A stretch of DNA of 64,000 nucleotides from Streptomyces sp. WM6378 (GCF_001279695.1 NZ_LGDD01000317.1:1-64000); one strand, 5' to 3'; numbered from the stretch's first letter, positions 36,365 through 45,956 are shown. Numbers and translations: made by a program. The notes: generated by a model from the letters alone, not told the origin.

Positions 36365-39364
36365 ATGGACCGGCCGACACCGATGCGACGCCCCGAGCGG
36401 GAGCCGGTGACCTCGTGGATGCCGGCGTCCGCCTGGCGTGAGCATCGCGAGCACGCCTACCCGCCGGCGGAGCCGGGGCGGCCGCACGAGGCCGCGAGCG
36501 CACCGGCGCCCACGCCGTCCACGGGCCCCGCGCTGTCGGCGGCCGCCGTGTTCCTGCCCGCCGGGCTGCCGCGCGACGGAAAGGTCGCCTTCTGGGACCC
36601 GGACCAGGGGCCGGTGCCCCAGGGGCCGCCCGGGGCGGAGTTGACCGAGCTGACCGTGGTGCGCCGCCACGGCGGGGGAGCCCGCAGCCGCAAGGTCGCC
36701 GCCCTCCTCGTGCCGGTCGCCGATGCCCTTCCGGCGCTGGTCAAGGCCCGCCGGCACCCCGCCGCACACCCGGCGGCGGCCTGCTGGGGCGCCGCCGCGC
36801 TGCACGCCCTGCACCTCGTCGCGCGCGGCAGACTGCTGCCCGGGCTCACCTCCACCCACCACGACGCGTGGCGGGCCGGGCCGCTGGACGCCGACGACAT
36901 CGCCCAGCTCCGCGCCATCGCCGCCGCCATGCCGTACGAGGCGTACGCCGTCCCCGTCCCCGGCCGGGGCGCCCTCCAGCTCCCGGAGCCGGACGCCCTG
37001 GTACGCGCCTTCCTGGACGCGGTCGCGGACACCCTGCCGCGCACCCCGGCCGCCGCCCACGCGGCGGGCGCGCCCTTCGCCGCGGCCGCCGCCCAGCACC
37101 TGCCCGCCGCCCGCGCCTGGGCCGCGGAGGCGGCCGCCGGCATGGACGCCGGTGTACGGGTCTCGCTGCGCCTGGACCTGTCCGGGTACGAGCTGTTCGA
37201 CACGGCGTCCGAAGAGGAGGGCGAGGCCCGGCGCGCGGGCTCGGCGATCGTCCAGGTGCACAGCCTCGCCGACCCGACTCTCGTCGTCGACGCGGCCCGC
37301 CTCTGGTCGGACGACGAGGGCGAGGGCGGGGACCGGGCGCCAACGGGCAGCGCGCGAAGCGGAGTTGACGCCTTCGGGCCGCGCGCCCGGATCGACGCGC
37401 TGCTCGCGCTGCGCCGGGCCGCCCGCGTCTGGCCGTCGCTCGGGCTGCTCCTGGAGCGCAGCGTTCCGGACGTCCTGCCGCTCACCGAGACCGAGCTGTA
37501 CGAGCTGCTCGGCGAGGCGTCGGCGCGCCTCGCCGCGGCGGGCGTCGCCGTGCACTGGCCGCGCGAACTGGCCCGTACGCTCAGCGCCACCGCCGTCGTG
37601 AGGCCGGCGCCCGGCTCGGCGACCGACGGCACGTCCTTCTTCGACGCCGAGGAACTCCTCGCCTTCAACTGGCAGTTGGCGCTCGGCGGGGAACCGCTCA
37701 GCAACGCCGAGATGGATGTCCTCGCCGAGTCCCACCGCCCGATCGTGCGGCTGCGCGACCAGTGGGTGGTGGCCGACCCCGAACTCGTCCGCAAGGCCAG
37801 AAAGCGTGACCTGGGCCTGCTCGACCCGGTGGACGCGCTGTCCGTCGCACTCACCGGCACCGCCGAGGTCGACGGCGAGACGGTCCAGGCGGTCCCGGCC
37901 GGAGCGCTCGCGGTGCTCCGCGACCGGCTCCTGGAGGGGCCCGCCACGGCCGAACAGCCACCGGGCCTCGACGCCACCCTGCGCGACTACCAACTGCGGG
38001 GCCTGGCCTGGCTGGAGCTGATGACCTCCATGGGCCTCGGCGGCTGCCTCGCCGACGACATGGGCCTCGGCAAGACCATCACCGTGATCGCCCTGCACCT
38101 GCGCCGGAGCCGCACCGAACCCACGCTGGTCGTCTGCCCGGCCTCGCTGCTCGGCAACTGGCAGCGCGAGATCGCCCGGTTCGCGCCGGGCGTCCCCGTG
38201 TGCCGCTTCCACGGCAGCAGCCGCAGCCTGGAAGGCAGCGGGGGAGGCTTCGTCCTCACCACGTACGGCACCATGCGCGGCAGCGCGCCCCAACTGGCCG
38301 CCCACTCCTGGAACATGGTGGTCGCCGACGAGGCGCAGCACGTCAAGAACCCGTTCTCGGCGACCGCCAAGGCGCTGCGCACCATCCCGGCCCCGGCCAG
38401 GATCGCGCTCACTGGCACCCCCGTGGAGAACAACCTCTCCGAGCTGTGGGCCCTGCTCGACTGGACGACGCCGGGGCTGCTCGGCCCCCTCAAGGCGTTC
38501 CGGGCCCGGCACGCCCGGCTGGTGGAGAACGGCGAGGACGAGGACGCGGCGGCTCGCCTCTCCCGCCTGATCCGCCCCTTCCTCCTCCGGAGGAAGAAGT
38601 CCGACCCGGGCATCGTGCCCGAACTGCCTCCGAAGACGGAGACCGACCATCCCGTGCCGCTGACCCGCGAACAGGCCGCCCTCTACGAGGCGGTGGTCCG
38701 CGAGGCGATGGCGGCCGTCGAAGCCTCCGAGGGCATCGCCCGCCGCGCCCAGATCATGAAGCTGCTCACCGCCCTGAAGCAGATCTGCAACCACCCCGCC
38801 CAGTACCTGAAGGAGGATGCCCCGCGCCTGCCGTCCCGCTCGGGGAAGCTGGCGCTGCTCGACGAGCTGGTGGACACCATCCTCAGCGAGGACGGATCGG
38901 TCCTCGTCTTCACCCAGTACGTCGCGATGGCCCGCCTGCTCTCCAGCCACCTGACCGCCCGCGGCGTGCCTTCCCAACTGCTCCACGGAGGAACGCCGGT
39001 GGCCGAGCGGGACCGGCTGGTCGATGCCTTCCAGAGCGGCGAGGTGCCCGTGTTCATCCTCTCCCTCAAGGCGGCCGGCACCGGCCTCAACCTGACCCGC
39101 GCCGGCCATGTCGTCCACTACGACCGCTGGTGGAACCCGGCGGTGGAGGAACAGGCCACCGACCGCGCCTACCGCATCGGCCAGACCCAGCCCGTCCAGG
39201 TCCACCGCCTGATCGCGGAGGGCACCGTGGAGGACCGCATCGCCGACATGCTGGAACAGAAACGCCGGCTGGCCGAGGCCGTCCTCGGCTCAGGCGAGAG
39301 CGCCCTGACCGAACTCACCGACCGCGAACTGGCCGACCTGATCTCCCTGCGGAGGGCCCCATGA
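36365..39364 (+). CDS. SNF2-family DEAD/DEAH helicase
   Basis: 999 residues. The N-terminal half (about 1-520) is an actinobacterial helicase-associated region. The SNF2 motor follows: LRDYQLRGLAWLELM, Walker A DDMGLGKTIT, VVADEAQHVKN (DEAQ box), LTGTPVENNLSELW, LRRKKSDPGI, then the helicase C domain with VFTQYVAMARLL, LSLKAAGTGLNLT and DRAYRIGQTQPVQVHRLIAEGTVEDRI. It is an ATP-driven DNA translocase. AAGGAGGTGA precedes the ATG at 36365. The stop overlaps the start of the SWIM gene by 4 bp, so the two form an operon. Confidence 0.95.
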   Translation: MDRPTPMRRPEREPVTSWMPASAWREHREHAYPPAEPGRPHEAASAPAPTPSTGPALSAAAVFLPAGLPRDGKVAFWDPDQGPVPQGPPGAELTELTVVRRHGGGARSRKVAALLVPVADALPALVKARRHPAAHPAAACWGAAALHALHLVARGRLLPGLTSTHHDAWRAGPLDADDIAQLRAIAAAMPYEAYAVPVPGRGALQLPEPDALVRAFLDAVADTLPRTPAAAHAAGAPFAAAAAQHLPAARAWAAEAAAGMDAGVRVSLRLDLSGYELFDTASEEEGEARRAGSAIVQVHSLADPTLVVDAARLWSDDEGEGGDRAPTGSARSGVDAFGPRARIDALLALRRAARVWPSLGLLLERSVPDVLPLTETELYELLGEASARLAAAGVAVHWPRELARTLSATAVVRPAPGSATDGTSFFDAEELLAFNWQLALGGEPLSNAEMDVLAESHRPIVRLRDQWVVADPELVRKARKRDLGLLDPVDALSVALTGTAEVDGETVQAVPAGALAVLRDRLLEGPATAEQPPGLDATLRDYQLRGLAWLELMTSMGLGGCLADDMGLGKTITVIALHLRRSRTEPTLVVCPASLLGNWQREIARFAPGVPVCRFHGSSRSLEGSGGGFVLTTYGTMRGSAPQLAAHSWNMVVADEAQHVKNPFSATAKALRTIPAPARIALTGTPVENNLSELWALLDWTTPGLLGPLKAFRARHARLVENGEDEDAAARLSRLIRPFLLRRKKSDPGIVPELPPKTETDHPVPLTREQAALYEAVVREAMAAVEASEGIARRAQIMKLLTALKQICNHPAQYLKEDAPRLPSRSGKLALLDELVDTILSEDGSVLVFTQYVAMARLLSSHLTARGVPSQLLHGGTPVAERDRLVDAFQSGEVPVFILSLKAAGTGLNLTRAGHVVHYDRWWNPAVEEQATDRAYRIGQTQPVQVHRLIAEGTVEDRIADMLEQKRRLAEAVLGSGESALTELTDRELADLISLRRAP

Positions 39365-40605
39365 CCCCCCGCCCGTCCATCGGCACCCCGCGCCACGACG
39401 ACCGCCGTCGCACCTACCCCGCGCTCGGCGCCCGCTCCGAGCGGACCGGCACCTGGTGGGGCGACGCCTGGGTGGCGGCGCTTGAGGAACTCGCCCTGGA
39501 CTCCGCCCGGTTGGCGCGCGGCCGCGCCTACGCCGAAGCCGGAAAAGTCGACGCGATCACCGTCACGCCGGGCCGCATCACGGCCTACGTACACGGTTCC
39601 CGCCCCCGCCCCTACCGTACGGAGCTGCGGCTGCGCACCCTGCCCGACCAGGTGTGGGAGGACTTCCTCGACACCGCGGCCCAGGAGCCCGCCCACATCG
39701 CCGCGCTGCTCGACAAGGACCTGCCGCACGCGCTGGCCGACGAGGCGGCGCTGCTGCCCGCGTCGGGCGACCTGATCCCCGACTGTTCCTGCCCCGACGA
39801 CGGCTATCCCTGCAAGCACGCGGCGGCGCTCTGCTACCAGACCGCCCGTCTCCTGGACGAGGACCCGTTCGTGCTGCTCCTGATGCGGGGGCGCGGCGAA
39901 CAGGAGGTGCTCGCCGCGCTCACCCGGCGCAACGCCACCCGCATGGCCGTGGAGCGGGCGGCCCCCCTCCCTCAACTCCCCACCGTCCAGGCCCGTGTGG
40001 CGGTCCAGCCGCGTACGCTCCCGCCCCTGCCGCCGCCGTTCCCCACGCCGCCGCGGCCGGGCCACCCGCCCGCCTTCCCCGAGGTGCCCGGCGGGCCCGA
40101 CCCGCTGTCCCTCGACCTTCTCGCCACCGAGGCAGCCATCCGCGCCCACACGCTCCTGACCACCGGAGAGGATCCGATCGCCCCCCTCTCGCCCTGGCAG
40201 GACGCGGTCCGCCTCGCCGCCGCGCACCCCGGCTCCGGCCTCACCTCGGCCACCCGCGCCCTCTACACCTCCCTGACCCGGGCCACCGACCGCACCCCCA
40301 CCGATCTGGCGCGCGCGGTGGCCGCCTGGCGGCAGGGCGGCATCGAGGCGCTCGCCGTCCTCGAACTGCCCTGGGACCCGCCGGCGGGCCCCTTCGACCG
40401 GGCCCGCCCGGCGCTGAGCGCCGCCGGATTCCCGGACTTCCGCCCCAGCCGCAACCGCCTCTCCACCCCCACCACCCAGCTCCGCTACGGCCGCGACGGG
40501 CTCTGGTACGGATACGAATCGGATCCGGGACGGGAGGACTGGTGGCCGCGCGGCACCCCGGACGCGGATCCGGTGGGGGCGCTCACGGCCCGGCTCGGCG
40601 GCTGA
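39361..40605 (+). CDS. SWIM zinc-finger protein partner of the SNF2 helicase
   Basis: 414 residues from ATG 39361 (ATGA overlap with the helicase stop); the frame upstream is an antisense/out-of-frame shadow. The N-terminal WWGDAWVAALEELALDSARL leads to a SWIM zinc finger, CSCPDDGYPCKHAAALCYQ (CxC...CxH), near residues 140-160. The rest is Pro-rich with a helical C-terminal domain. SWIM proteins next to SNF2 ATPases are common in actinobacteria and probably guide the motor to DNA or a protein partner; the role is inferred. Confidence 0.9.
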   Translation: MTPRPSIGTPRHDDRRRTYPALGARSERTGTWWGDAWVAALEELALDSARLARGRAYAEAGKVDAITVTPGRITAYVHGSRPRPYRTELRLRTLPDQVWEDFLDTAAQEPAHIAALLDKDLPHALADEAALLPASGDLIPDCSCPDDGYPCKHAAALCYQTARLLDEDPFVLLLMRGRGEQEVLAALTRRNATRMAVERAAPLPQLPTVQARVAVQPRTLPPLPPPFPTPPRPGHPPAFPEVPGGPDPLSLDLLATEAAIRAHTLLTTGEDPIAPLSPWQDAVRLAAAHPGSGLTSATRALYTSLTRATDRTPTDLARAVAAWRQGGIEALAVLELPWDPPAGPFDRARPALSAAGFPDFRPSRNRLSTPTTQLRYGRDGLWYGYESDPGREDWWPRGTPDADPVGALTARLGG

Positions 40606-40622
40606 CACCAGGAGGGGGCGAC

Positions 40623-40640
40623 GAGGCCCACCGGGGCCTC
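40623..40640. terminator. Hairpin between convergent SWIM and TerD-nuclease genes
   Basis: Seven-base-pair stem gaggccc/gggcctc with a 4-nt loop, 18 nt after the SWIM stop and touching the stop of the facing gene. Confidence 0.55.
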
Positions 40641-42756
40641 AGTCGCGGGCCGTGACCGCCTTGGCGCGCTGTGCCGGGCGCGGCTGTTCCAACTGCCTGA
40701 CCACGCCGGCGTGGAACAGGTCGACGGCCGCGTCGACACCGCGGATGAACCCGGTCTCAGCGTTGCCGCGCGTACTGCCCACGCCCCTGGAGAGCGACAG
40801 CCGGAACCCGGTGATCCGCTCGGACCCGCGCGGCAGCAGGTCCCCGGGCTCGCGGCGCAGCCTCTCCAAGGTGCCGCGCGGGCCGACCGCTTCCCCGTCG
40901 AGGAGGGCCTGCACATGAAGGTCGGCCGGTGCCTCGCCGAGCTGCTTCAACAGCTTCTTCACCCAGGTGAGCGGATAGCCCTGTTCGGGCGCGGGGACTT
41001 CGATGGAGGTCCTGAGCCGCCCCATCCGCAGATCGGCGACGATGGCGAGATTGCCGGGTGCGCCCTCGACCCGGATCTCCGCGTGCAACTGGCCGTCCAC
41101 GCAGAGCCGGCCCGCCAATTGCGCCCGCCGCGACTGCGGGTCGGTGCCGCGCTTGGCGCGCTGCACGGGCACCACCTTCGTACCGAGCTCACCGCCGAGC
41201 CGCAGACAGACCTGGCGGATCAGCCGCTCCCAGCTCTCGACGACCTGCACGGTGCGCGGATCGCCCGGCGACAGGGTCTCCTCGTCGATCCCGTGGCGGA
41301 CCGGGACCCACGCCGGGCCCATGTTCTGGAAGCCGTGGCAGCCGGAGTTCTCGTGCTGGAGGTAGTGCAGGAGCTCCTGGAGGAGCCAGGCGTGCGCCTC
41401 GTTGCGTACGCCCTCGTGCCGGATGAGGAGCTGCGCCTGGTGCGTGACCTCGGCCCAGGACAGATGCCACAGGGCGACCTTGTGCTTGAGCCGCCCGTCG
41501 GTCTTCACCTCGACCGGGGAACTTCCTTCCAGGGCAACGTCGTTGGACAGGGTGATGACCGCTTCGTAGCCCCGGCGGGCGGCGATGTCCATGTAGTCCT
41601 GGATCTGCTCGCTTTTGAGGGCGTTGCCGTTGGTCTTGGTCTCGACGAGCGCCGTCCACAACTTCCCCGCGCGCTCCACGCGGATGACCCCGTCGGGCCG
41701 CTTGGAGGTGTCGCCGTTGGGGAGCGAGACCTCGGTGAAGGTCTCCATCCGCCCGGCGGGCGCGCCGAAGGCGGCGGTCAGCCGACGGCCGAACTCGGGA
41801 ACCTGCGTCATCACGGACAGGAGCACGGACGTCGCCCGCATCTCGCGCTCCCGGTCGCTCTTCAGCGAGGACGCGGGGAACAGCCGGGCGGCGCGCCACG
41901 CCTCGTTCTCCGCGAGCGAGACCTTGGGCGCCTTCGGCAGCGTGACCTTCTTCTTGGCCGTACGGAGCCGTCGCGCGGGCACGGCGGCGGGTGCCTCGGC
42001 CGCTACCGGGTCGGCGCCGCGCTGAACGGGCACACCGGCAAGAGGCGATGCGAGTGCCACAACGGCGGCCTGGGGCAAGGGGGTTGCCATTACCATCTCG
42101 ACGGCGAGGCCCCCGCCGTTCTCGACGGCGGAGGCAGCGGAGGCGGCGGGTTCGGCAGGTTCGGCGGGTTCGGCGGGGGCGCAGGCTTCGCCGTCCTGGT
42201 CGCTGTCGTCGTCCTCGTCGATCTCGATGCCGTAGTCGGTGGCGAGTCCGGCCAGACCGGAGTCGTACCCCTGGCCGACGGCCCGGAACTTCCAGGCCTC
42301 CTCGCGCCGGTAGATCTCGCCGAAGACGAACGCGCTCTCCGTATTGGCGTCCGCAATGGAGAAGCCGAGAAGGCTCTCGCCCGAGCCGTCCGTCAGAGCG
42401 AGCCTAATGTTCTCCAACTCGCTGAATTGGGCCCGCTGATGGCGACTGGCCGCGATGATGATCCGGTCGACTTCACCGGGAATTGCAGTCAGATCAAGCT
42501 GAATTCTGTCCTCGCTGCCGTTCTCCGTCGGAGCCGGGCCGAGGAGCTGCACCGTTCCGTCCGCCGCGGCCGGGTTGTTGTAGAAGTAGAAGTCCCCGTT
42601 GCTCCGCACCTTGCCGTTCGCGCCGAGCAGCAGTATGGAGACATCGGCGTCACCTTCACCGCTCGGGCTGCTCCAGCTCAGGCTGACGATGACGGAGCCA
42701 GTGGTCTCGCTCAGAGACGCCAGGCCCACGTTGGCGCCTTTGATCATTTCGTGCAT
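40639..42756 (-). CDS. TerD domain fused to a PD-(D/E)XK nuclease-like domain
   Basis: 705 residues from ATG 42756, preceded by GGGGGGAA; an internal ATG lies at 42747. Residues 1-175 form a TerD domain (IQLDLTAIPGEVDRIIIAAS, GFSIADANTESAFVFGEIYR, WKFRAVGQGYDSGLAGLATDYG). An acidic EPAEPAEP linker and a basic segment follow. Residues about 290-500 resemble a restriction-endonuclease-like fold, with KRPDGVIRV, then LVETKTNGNALKSEQIQDYM: Asp about 355, Glu about 372 and Lys about 374 match the PD-(D/E)XK triad. The C-terminal 200 residues are unassigned. TerD proteins are calcium-binding stress factors; fusion to a nuclease suggests a stress-triggered nucleic-acid effector. Nuclease activity is inferred. 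Confidence 0.82.
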   Translation of the reverse strand: MHEMIKGANVGLASLSETTGSVIVSLSWSSPSGEGDADVSILLLGANGKVRSNGDFYFYNNPAAADGTVQLLGPAPTENGSEDRIQLDLTAIPGEVDRIIIAASRHQRAQFSELENIRLALTDGSGESLLGFSIADANTESAFVFGEIYRREEAWKFRAVGQGYDSGLAGLATDYGIEIDEDDDSDQDGEACAPAEPAEPAEPAASAASAVENGGGLAVEMVMATPLPQAAVVALASPLAGVPVQRGADPVAAEAPAAVPARRLRTAKKKVTLPKAPKVSLAENEAWRAARLFPASSLKSDREREMRATSVLLSVMTQVPEFGRRLTAAFGAPAGRMETFTEVSLPNGDTSKRPDGVIRVERAGKLWTALVETKTNGNALKSEQIQDYMDIAARRGYEAVITLSNDVALEGSSPVEVKTDGRLKHKVALWHLSWAEVTHQAQLLIRHEGVRNEAHAWLLQELLHYLQHENSGCHGFQNMGPAWVPVRHGIDEETLSPGDPRTVQVVESWERLIRQVCLRLGGELGTKVVPVQRAKRGTDPQSRRAQLAGRLCVDGQLHAEIRVEGAPGNLAIVADLRMGRLRTSIEVPAPEQGYPLTWVKKLLKQLGEAPADLHVQALLDGEAVGPRGTLERLRREPGDLLPRGSERITGFRLSLSRGVGSTRGNAETGFIRGVDAAVDLFHAGVVRQLEQPRPAQRAKAVTARD

Positions 42757-42934
42757 ACGAAATTCCCCCCACGGGATGGAGGGCTGCACGGGCATGACCG
42801 AACTGCCCTCTGTTCACGGAAAGTTAATGCTTTCCCCGGAAACGCGAAAATTCAGCCTACTCGTCGATGGGCTCGCCGCTAGGGGAAGAGGCAAAGGCGT
42901 AGAAGAAACGGACGCCCTGGCAGGAGTGTGGGGT

Positions 42935-43477
42935 TCACGTGGTGGCTGCCCACTGGGCCAGTTTCCTGAAGTCCCTCTCCCGTAGCCCCCGTCGTGGATG
43001 CACGCGCACCATCAGCGCGGGCGAATCGTGGTTGTCGCGCACATAGGTCTCGTCCAGATCGGTGATCATGTCGTCGACCCAGGCGAACGGGCGGCCCGCG
43101 GCCCAGTTCAGCAGCGGTCTGGTCTTCCAGTACAGGCCGTCCGGGTCGGTGGCGAAGAGCTCGGGCCAGGCGATGTACGGGAGGTCCGGCGGGAGGCCGA
43201 TGGCGGGGGCGATCATTTCGTTCGCCTCGTTCATCCACGTGGTGGCCCAGGCCAGTTCGTACGGCAGGGAACGCAGCCGGGGGCCGTGGGCCGGGTTGAG
43301 GTGGACGCGCAGGCCGCGCCGGTGCGGTCGGGAACCCGGGGTCTGGCGCGAGAGCCAGCACGACGGGTGGAGCCGGTGGGTGCGGTAGCCGCGCAGCTGG
43401 GGGAGGCGGGCTCCGTACGGGTTGAGGGGGCCGTCCACGTCGAGGAGCAGCAGGGGGCGGTCCGGCGCAGTCGTCAT
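42935..43477 (-). CDS. HAD-like hydrolase-domain protein
   Basis: 180 residues from ATG 43477 (a TTG at 43507 in frame is possible). Motif I is LLLLDVDGPLNPYG with the nucleophile Asp, and motif IV is WVDDMITDLDE. The middle carries LPYELAWATTWMNEANEM, as in the actinobacterial HAD proteins annotated without assigned substrate. No signal peptide. No strong Shine-Dalgarno precedes the ATG. Confidence 0.82.
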   Translation of the reverse strand: MTTAPDRPLLLLDVDGPLNPYGARLPQLRGYRTHRLHPSCWLSRQTPGSRPHRRGLRVHLNPAHGPRLRSLPYELAWATTWMNEANEMIAPAIGLPPDLPYIAWPELFATDPDGLYWKTRPLLNWAAGRPFAWVDDMITDLDETYVRDNHDSPALMVRVHPRRGLRERDFRKLAQWAATT

Positions 43478-43591
43478 GGGGGAGGGATACCCATACCGGT
43501 GGCCCAAGTGGCTGGCTGCGCGGGGCAGTTGTGGAGGTCAGGCGTCCGCTGGCGATACCGACGAGTCCCGCTCCGGGCCCTCGGTCGCCCG

Positions 43592-43700
43592 CGTCCGTCA
43601 CCGACTCCCGCTTCCCTGGGGGCTCGGCCGCCCCCGTCCGTCACCGGCTCCTGGCTCCCCGGGGGGCTCAGCCGCCCGAAGTCGTCACCGACTCGCGCGT
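43592..43700. repeat. Imperfect tandem repeat, 43-44 bp unit, about 2.5 copies
   Basis: The element GTCACCG recurs at 43597, 43640 and 43684 with similar flanks (cgtccgtcaccg..., ...gctcggccgcc). The last copy is the 3' end of the MFS gene on the minus strand, so the downstream copies look like duplications of the gene terminus. Confidence 0.6.
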
Positions 43701-45014
43701 CTCCGGGGCCCACGCCAGCGACACCAGCATCCCGACGAGGAGGACCGCCGCCAGCCAGTACATCGAGCCGCTCAGGCCGAGGTGCTCCAGGCTCACCGGC
43801 AGGATGAACGTGCCGATGGCCGAGGCGATGCGGCTCGTTCCGTTGAGGAAGCCGACGCCGGTGGCGCGCAAATGCGTCGGGTAGAGCTCGGCGGGATACA
43901 CCTGGGTGAGGTTTGAAGCGCCGGCCATCACAAAGGTGTAGACGAGGAACGGCACCATGAGCGCGATCGTCGACGCATGGGCGAAGGCGCCCATCAGGGT
44001 CAACGCCGCCGTCATGATGCCGAATGTGACGATCGTCAAGGGGCGGCGGCCGGTTTTCTGGAGGAACCAGAGACCTATGACGCCGCCGCCGAGCAGGAAG
44101 AGGTTGAGCAGCAGGTTCTGCAGGTCGGGGTCCGGGACGTGCAGTGCGGCCAGGATCGTCGGCATGAAGGTGTAGATCGCGAAGTACGGGAGCACCTGCG
44201 CGCTGTAGAAGACCGTGCCGAACCAGGTGCGCCTGGCCTGGCCGGGCGAGAAGAGCTCCCGGTACGCCCCGGTCGTGCCGGTATCCCGCTCGGCCGGGGC
44301 GGCCTCGGCCGAGCCCAGCTCCGCCTTCAGGTACTTCCTGGCGATGTCCCGCGCCTCGGCCACCCGGCCCTGGCTGATCAGCCAGCTCGGCGACTCGGGA
44401 GTTCCGATGCGGAGCAGCAGGACCAGGAGCGCGGGCACCGCGCCGGACGCGAGCAGCAGGTAGGCGGCGCCCTCCGACTTGCCGAGGTAGGTGCCGAGGA
44501 TGCCCGCGATGACGTAACCGACGGTCCACATCACGGTGAGGGAGCCGAGGAGTACGCCTCGGAGCCTGCGGGGTGCGAACTCCGACAGCATCGTCGGGCC
44601 CACCGCGTAGTCCGCGCCGAGCCCGAAACCGATCAGCAGGCGCAGGGTGAACAGCAGCGCCGGATCCCTGGCCCAGAGCTGGAGCGCGGAGGCGATGGTG
44701 ATCAGGACGAAGTTGTAGATGTACAGCTTCTGGCGGCCGATGATGTCGCCGACCCGGCCGAGCACGATGCTGCCGAAGAAGAGGCCGATCAGCGCCGACG
44801 CGCCGAGCAGGCCCTGCCAGACGCCGGAGAGGTGCCGGGCGTCGGTGAGGGTGGCGAGGACCGCGCCGATCATGCCGAGCGCGTAGCCGTCGGAGAAGTT
44901 CGCCCCGAACGTCGTCGCCGTCACCCGCAGGTGGAACGGGCGCAGCGGGGCCTCGTCGAGCGACGGGGCGAGCTGCTCGGATGTGGTGGATGCCACGGTG
45001 GCCGGCTTCGGCAT
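43668..45014 (-). CDS. MFS transporter, sugar-porter type
   Basis: 448 residues with 12 hydrophobic segments. Sugar-porter/SP-family signatures include FFGSIVLGRVGDIIGRQKLY between helices 2 and 3, LLIGFGLGADYAVGPTMLSE, and the C-half YPTHLRATGVGFLNGTSRIAS. A proton-coupled importer or exporter of a sugar, organic acid or aromatic compound; the substrate is not deducible. The C-terminus ends in a tandemly duplicated segment. Confidence 0.9.
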   Translation of the reverse strand: MPKPATVASTTSEQLAPSLDEAPLRPFHLRVTATTFGANFSDGYALGMIGAVLATLTDARHLSGVWQGLLGASALIGLFFGSIVLGRVGDIIGRQKLYIYNFVLITIASALQLWARDPALLFTLRLLIGFGLGADYAVGPTMLSEFAPRRLRGVLLGSLTVMWTVGYVIAGILGTYLGKSEGAAYLLLASGAVPALLVLLLRIGTPESPSWLISQGRVAEARDIARKYLKAELGSAEAAPAERDTGTTGAYRELFSPGQARRTWFGTVFYSAQVLPYFAIYTFMPTILAALHVPDPDLQNLLLNLFLLGGGVIGLWFLQKTGRRPLTIVTFGIMTAALTLMGAFAHASTIALMVPFLVYTFVMAGASNLTQVYPAELYPTHLRATGVGFLNGTSRIASAIGTFILPVSLEHLGLSGSMYWLAAVLLVGMLVSLAWAPETRESVTTSGG

Positions 45015-45154
45015 CGGCTGCTACCTCGCCTTGTGCATGGGCCCGCCCGGGGTGGCGGGGGATGGACGGCTTGGGTCGAGCGCAGCCATCCTGCCCTGCC
45101 GGAGCGCCGCGGGGGAATCGTTCTATGCGAAAGAACTGTGAGTGAATGGAATTC

Positions 45155-45850
45155 TTACGTAACAGGAGGCTGGTCTTCCGCGACCCTGGAGGCTACCTCG
45201 TCGCACCCGTCCGCCGCCCACGAGGCCAGTACGGCGTCGATCGCGGCGGCGACCCGGGCCCGCGCCCGGTTGTGCGGCACCCGCGCCATGAGCAGCGCGT
45301 CGTACTCGGTGTCCAGATGGCGGACGGAGGCCCGCACGGCGGCCGTCACCGCGAACTCGTCCAGCGCCCGGCCCGCCGCCGACCGGCCCACCCGGCCGCT
45401 GCCGCGCACCGAGCTGTGCTCGGCGATGTCGCGGGCCCGCTCGGCAGGGCAGCACGGAAACAGGCGCAGGATCTCGGCGGTCAGCGCCGCGGTGAACCGC
45501 ACGTCCTCGGCGGCCCGGCGCCCGGCGTCCCGGGCCCGCCTCCGAGCCCGGGCCTCCGCGTCGGCCAGGCACGCGGCCTCCGCCGCGGCGAGGGCGGCCT
45601 CCTCGACGAAGACGCCCTGGCGCTCGTAGCGTCGGCGGCGCCGGTTGAAGCGGACCACGACGGCGGAGAGCGAACTGCCCGCGCGGGCCCGGCGGGTGAG
45701 CGCGGTGTCGCCGCGCGGCAGGAAGACCAGATGGCCCAGATCGGCGCAGTCCAGGCAGAGCGGGGCGCCGGACTCCAGCACGATGTGTCTGAGCGGGGCG
45801 CGATCGCAGTCGGCGCAGCTATGGTGGCGCCGGGGTTGTATGACGAGAAT
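45155..45850 (-). CDS. DUF2293 protein with apparent ATT start codon
   Basis: 231 residues if translation starts at the ATT of 45850, which is preceded by a near-perfect Shine-Dalgarno AAGGAGGG (45865-45858) at 7-nt spacing. The product then begins with the family-typical LVIQPRRHH followed by a CxxC...CxxC zinc-ribbon (CADC, CLDCADLGHLVFLPRGD). The only upstream in-frame ATG (45970) adds 40 residues without family character and overlaps the start of the divergent gene. The C-terminal half is DUF2293 (EILRLFPCCPAERARDIAEH, RSAAGRALDE). It probably binds nucleic acid; function unknown. Confidence 0.8.
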   Translation of the reverse strand: MLVIQPRRHHSCADCDRAPLRHIVLESGAPLCLDCADLGHLVFLPRGDTALTRRARAGSSLSAVVVRFNRRRRRYERQGVFVEEAALAAAEAACLADAEARARRRARDAGRRAAEDVRFTAALTAEILRLFPCCPAERARDIAEHSSVRGSGRVGRSAAGRALDEFAVTAAVRASVRHLDTEYDALLMARVPHNRARARVAAAIDAVLASWAADGCDEVASRVAEDQPPVT

Positions 45851-45956
45851 GTGGCAGCCCTCCTTGCCGTAGTCCCGGGGTGTGTCCTTCCCTTCTCTGA
45901 TTCCCCGCTCAATAACCGGTGGAACAAAGCGGATTGGGCTTGCTACGTTTCCACAC

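Noticed and set aside
36308..39205. Long open frames antisense to the SNF2 gene, polA, the TerD-nuclease gene and the YdeP gene
   Set aside because: They are mirror frames of high-GC coding sequence, with biased Arg/Gly/Asp composition and no family motifs.
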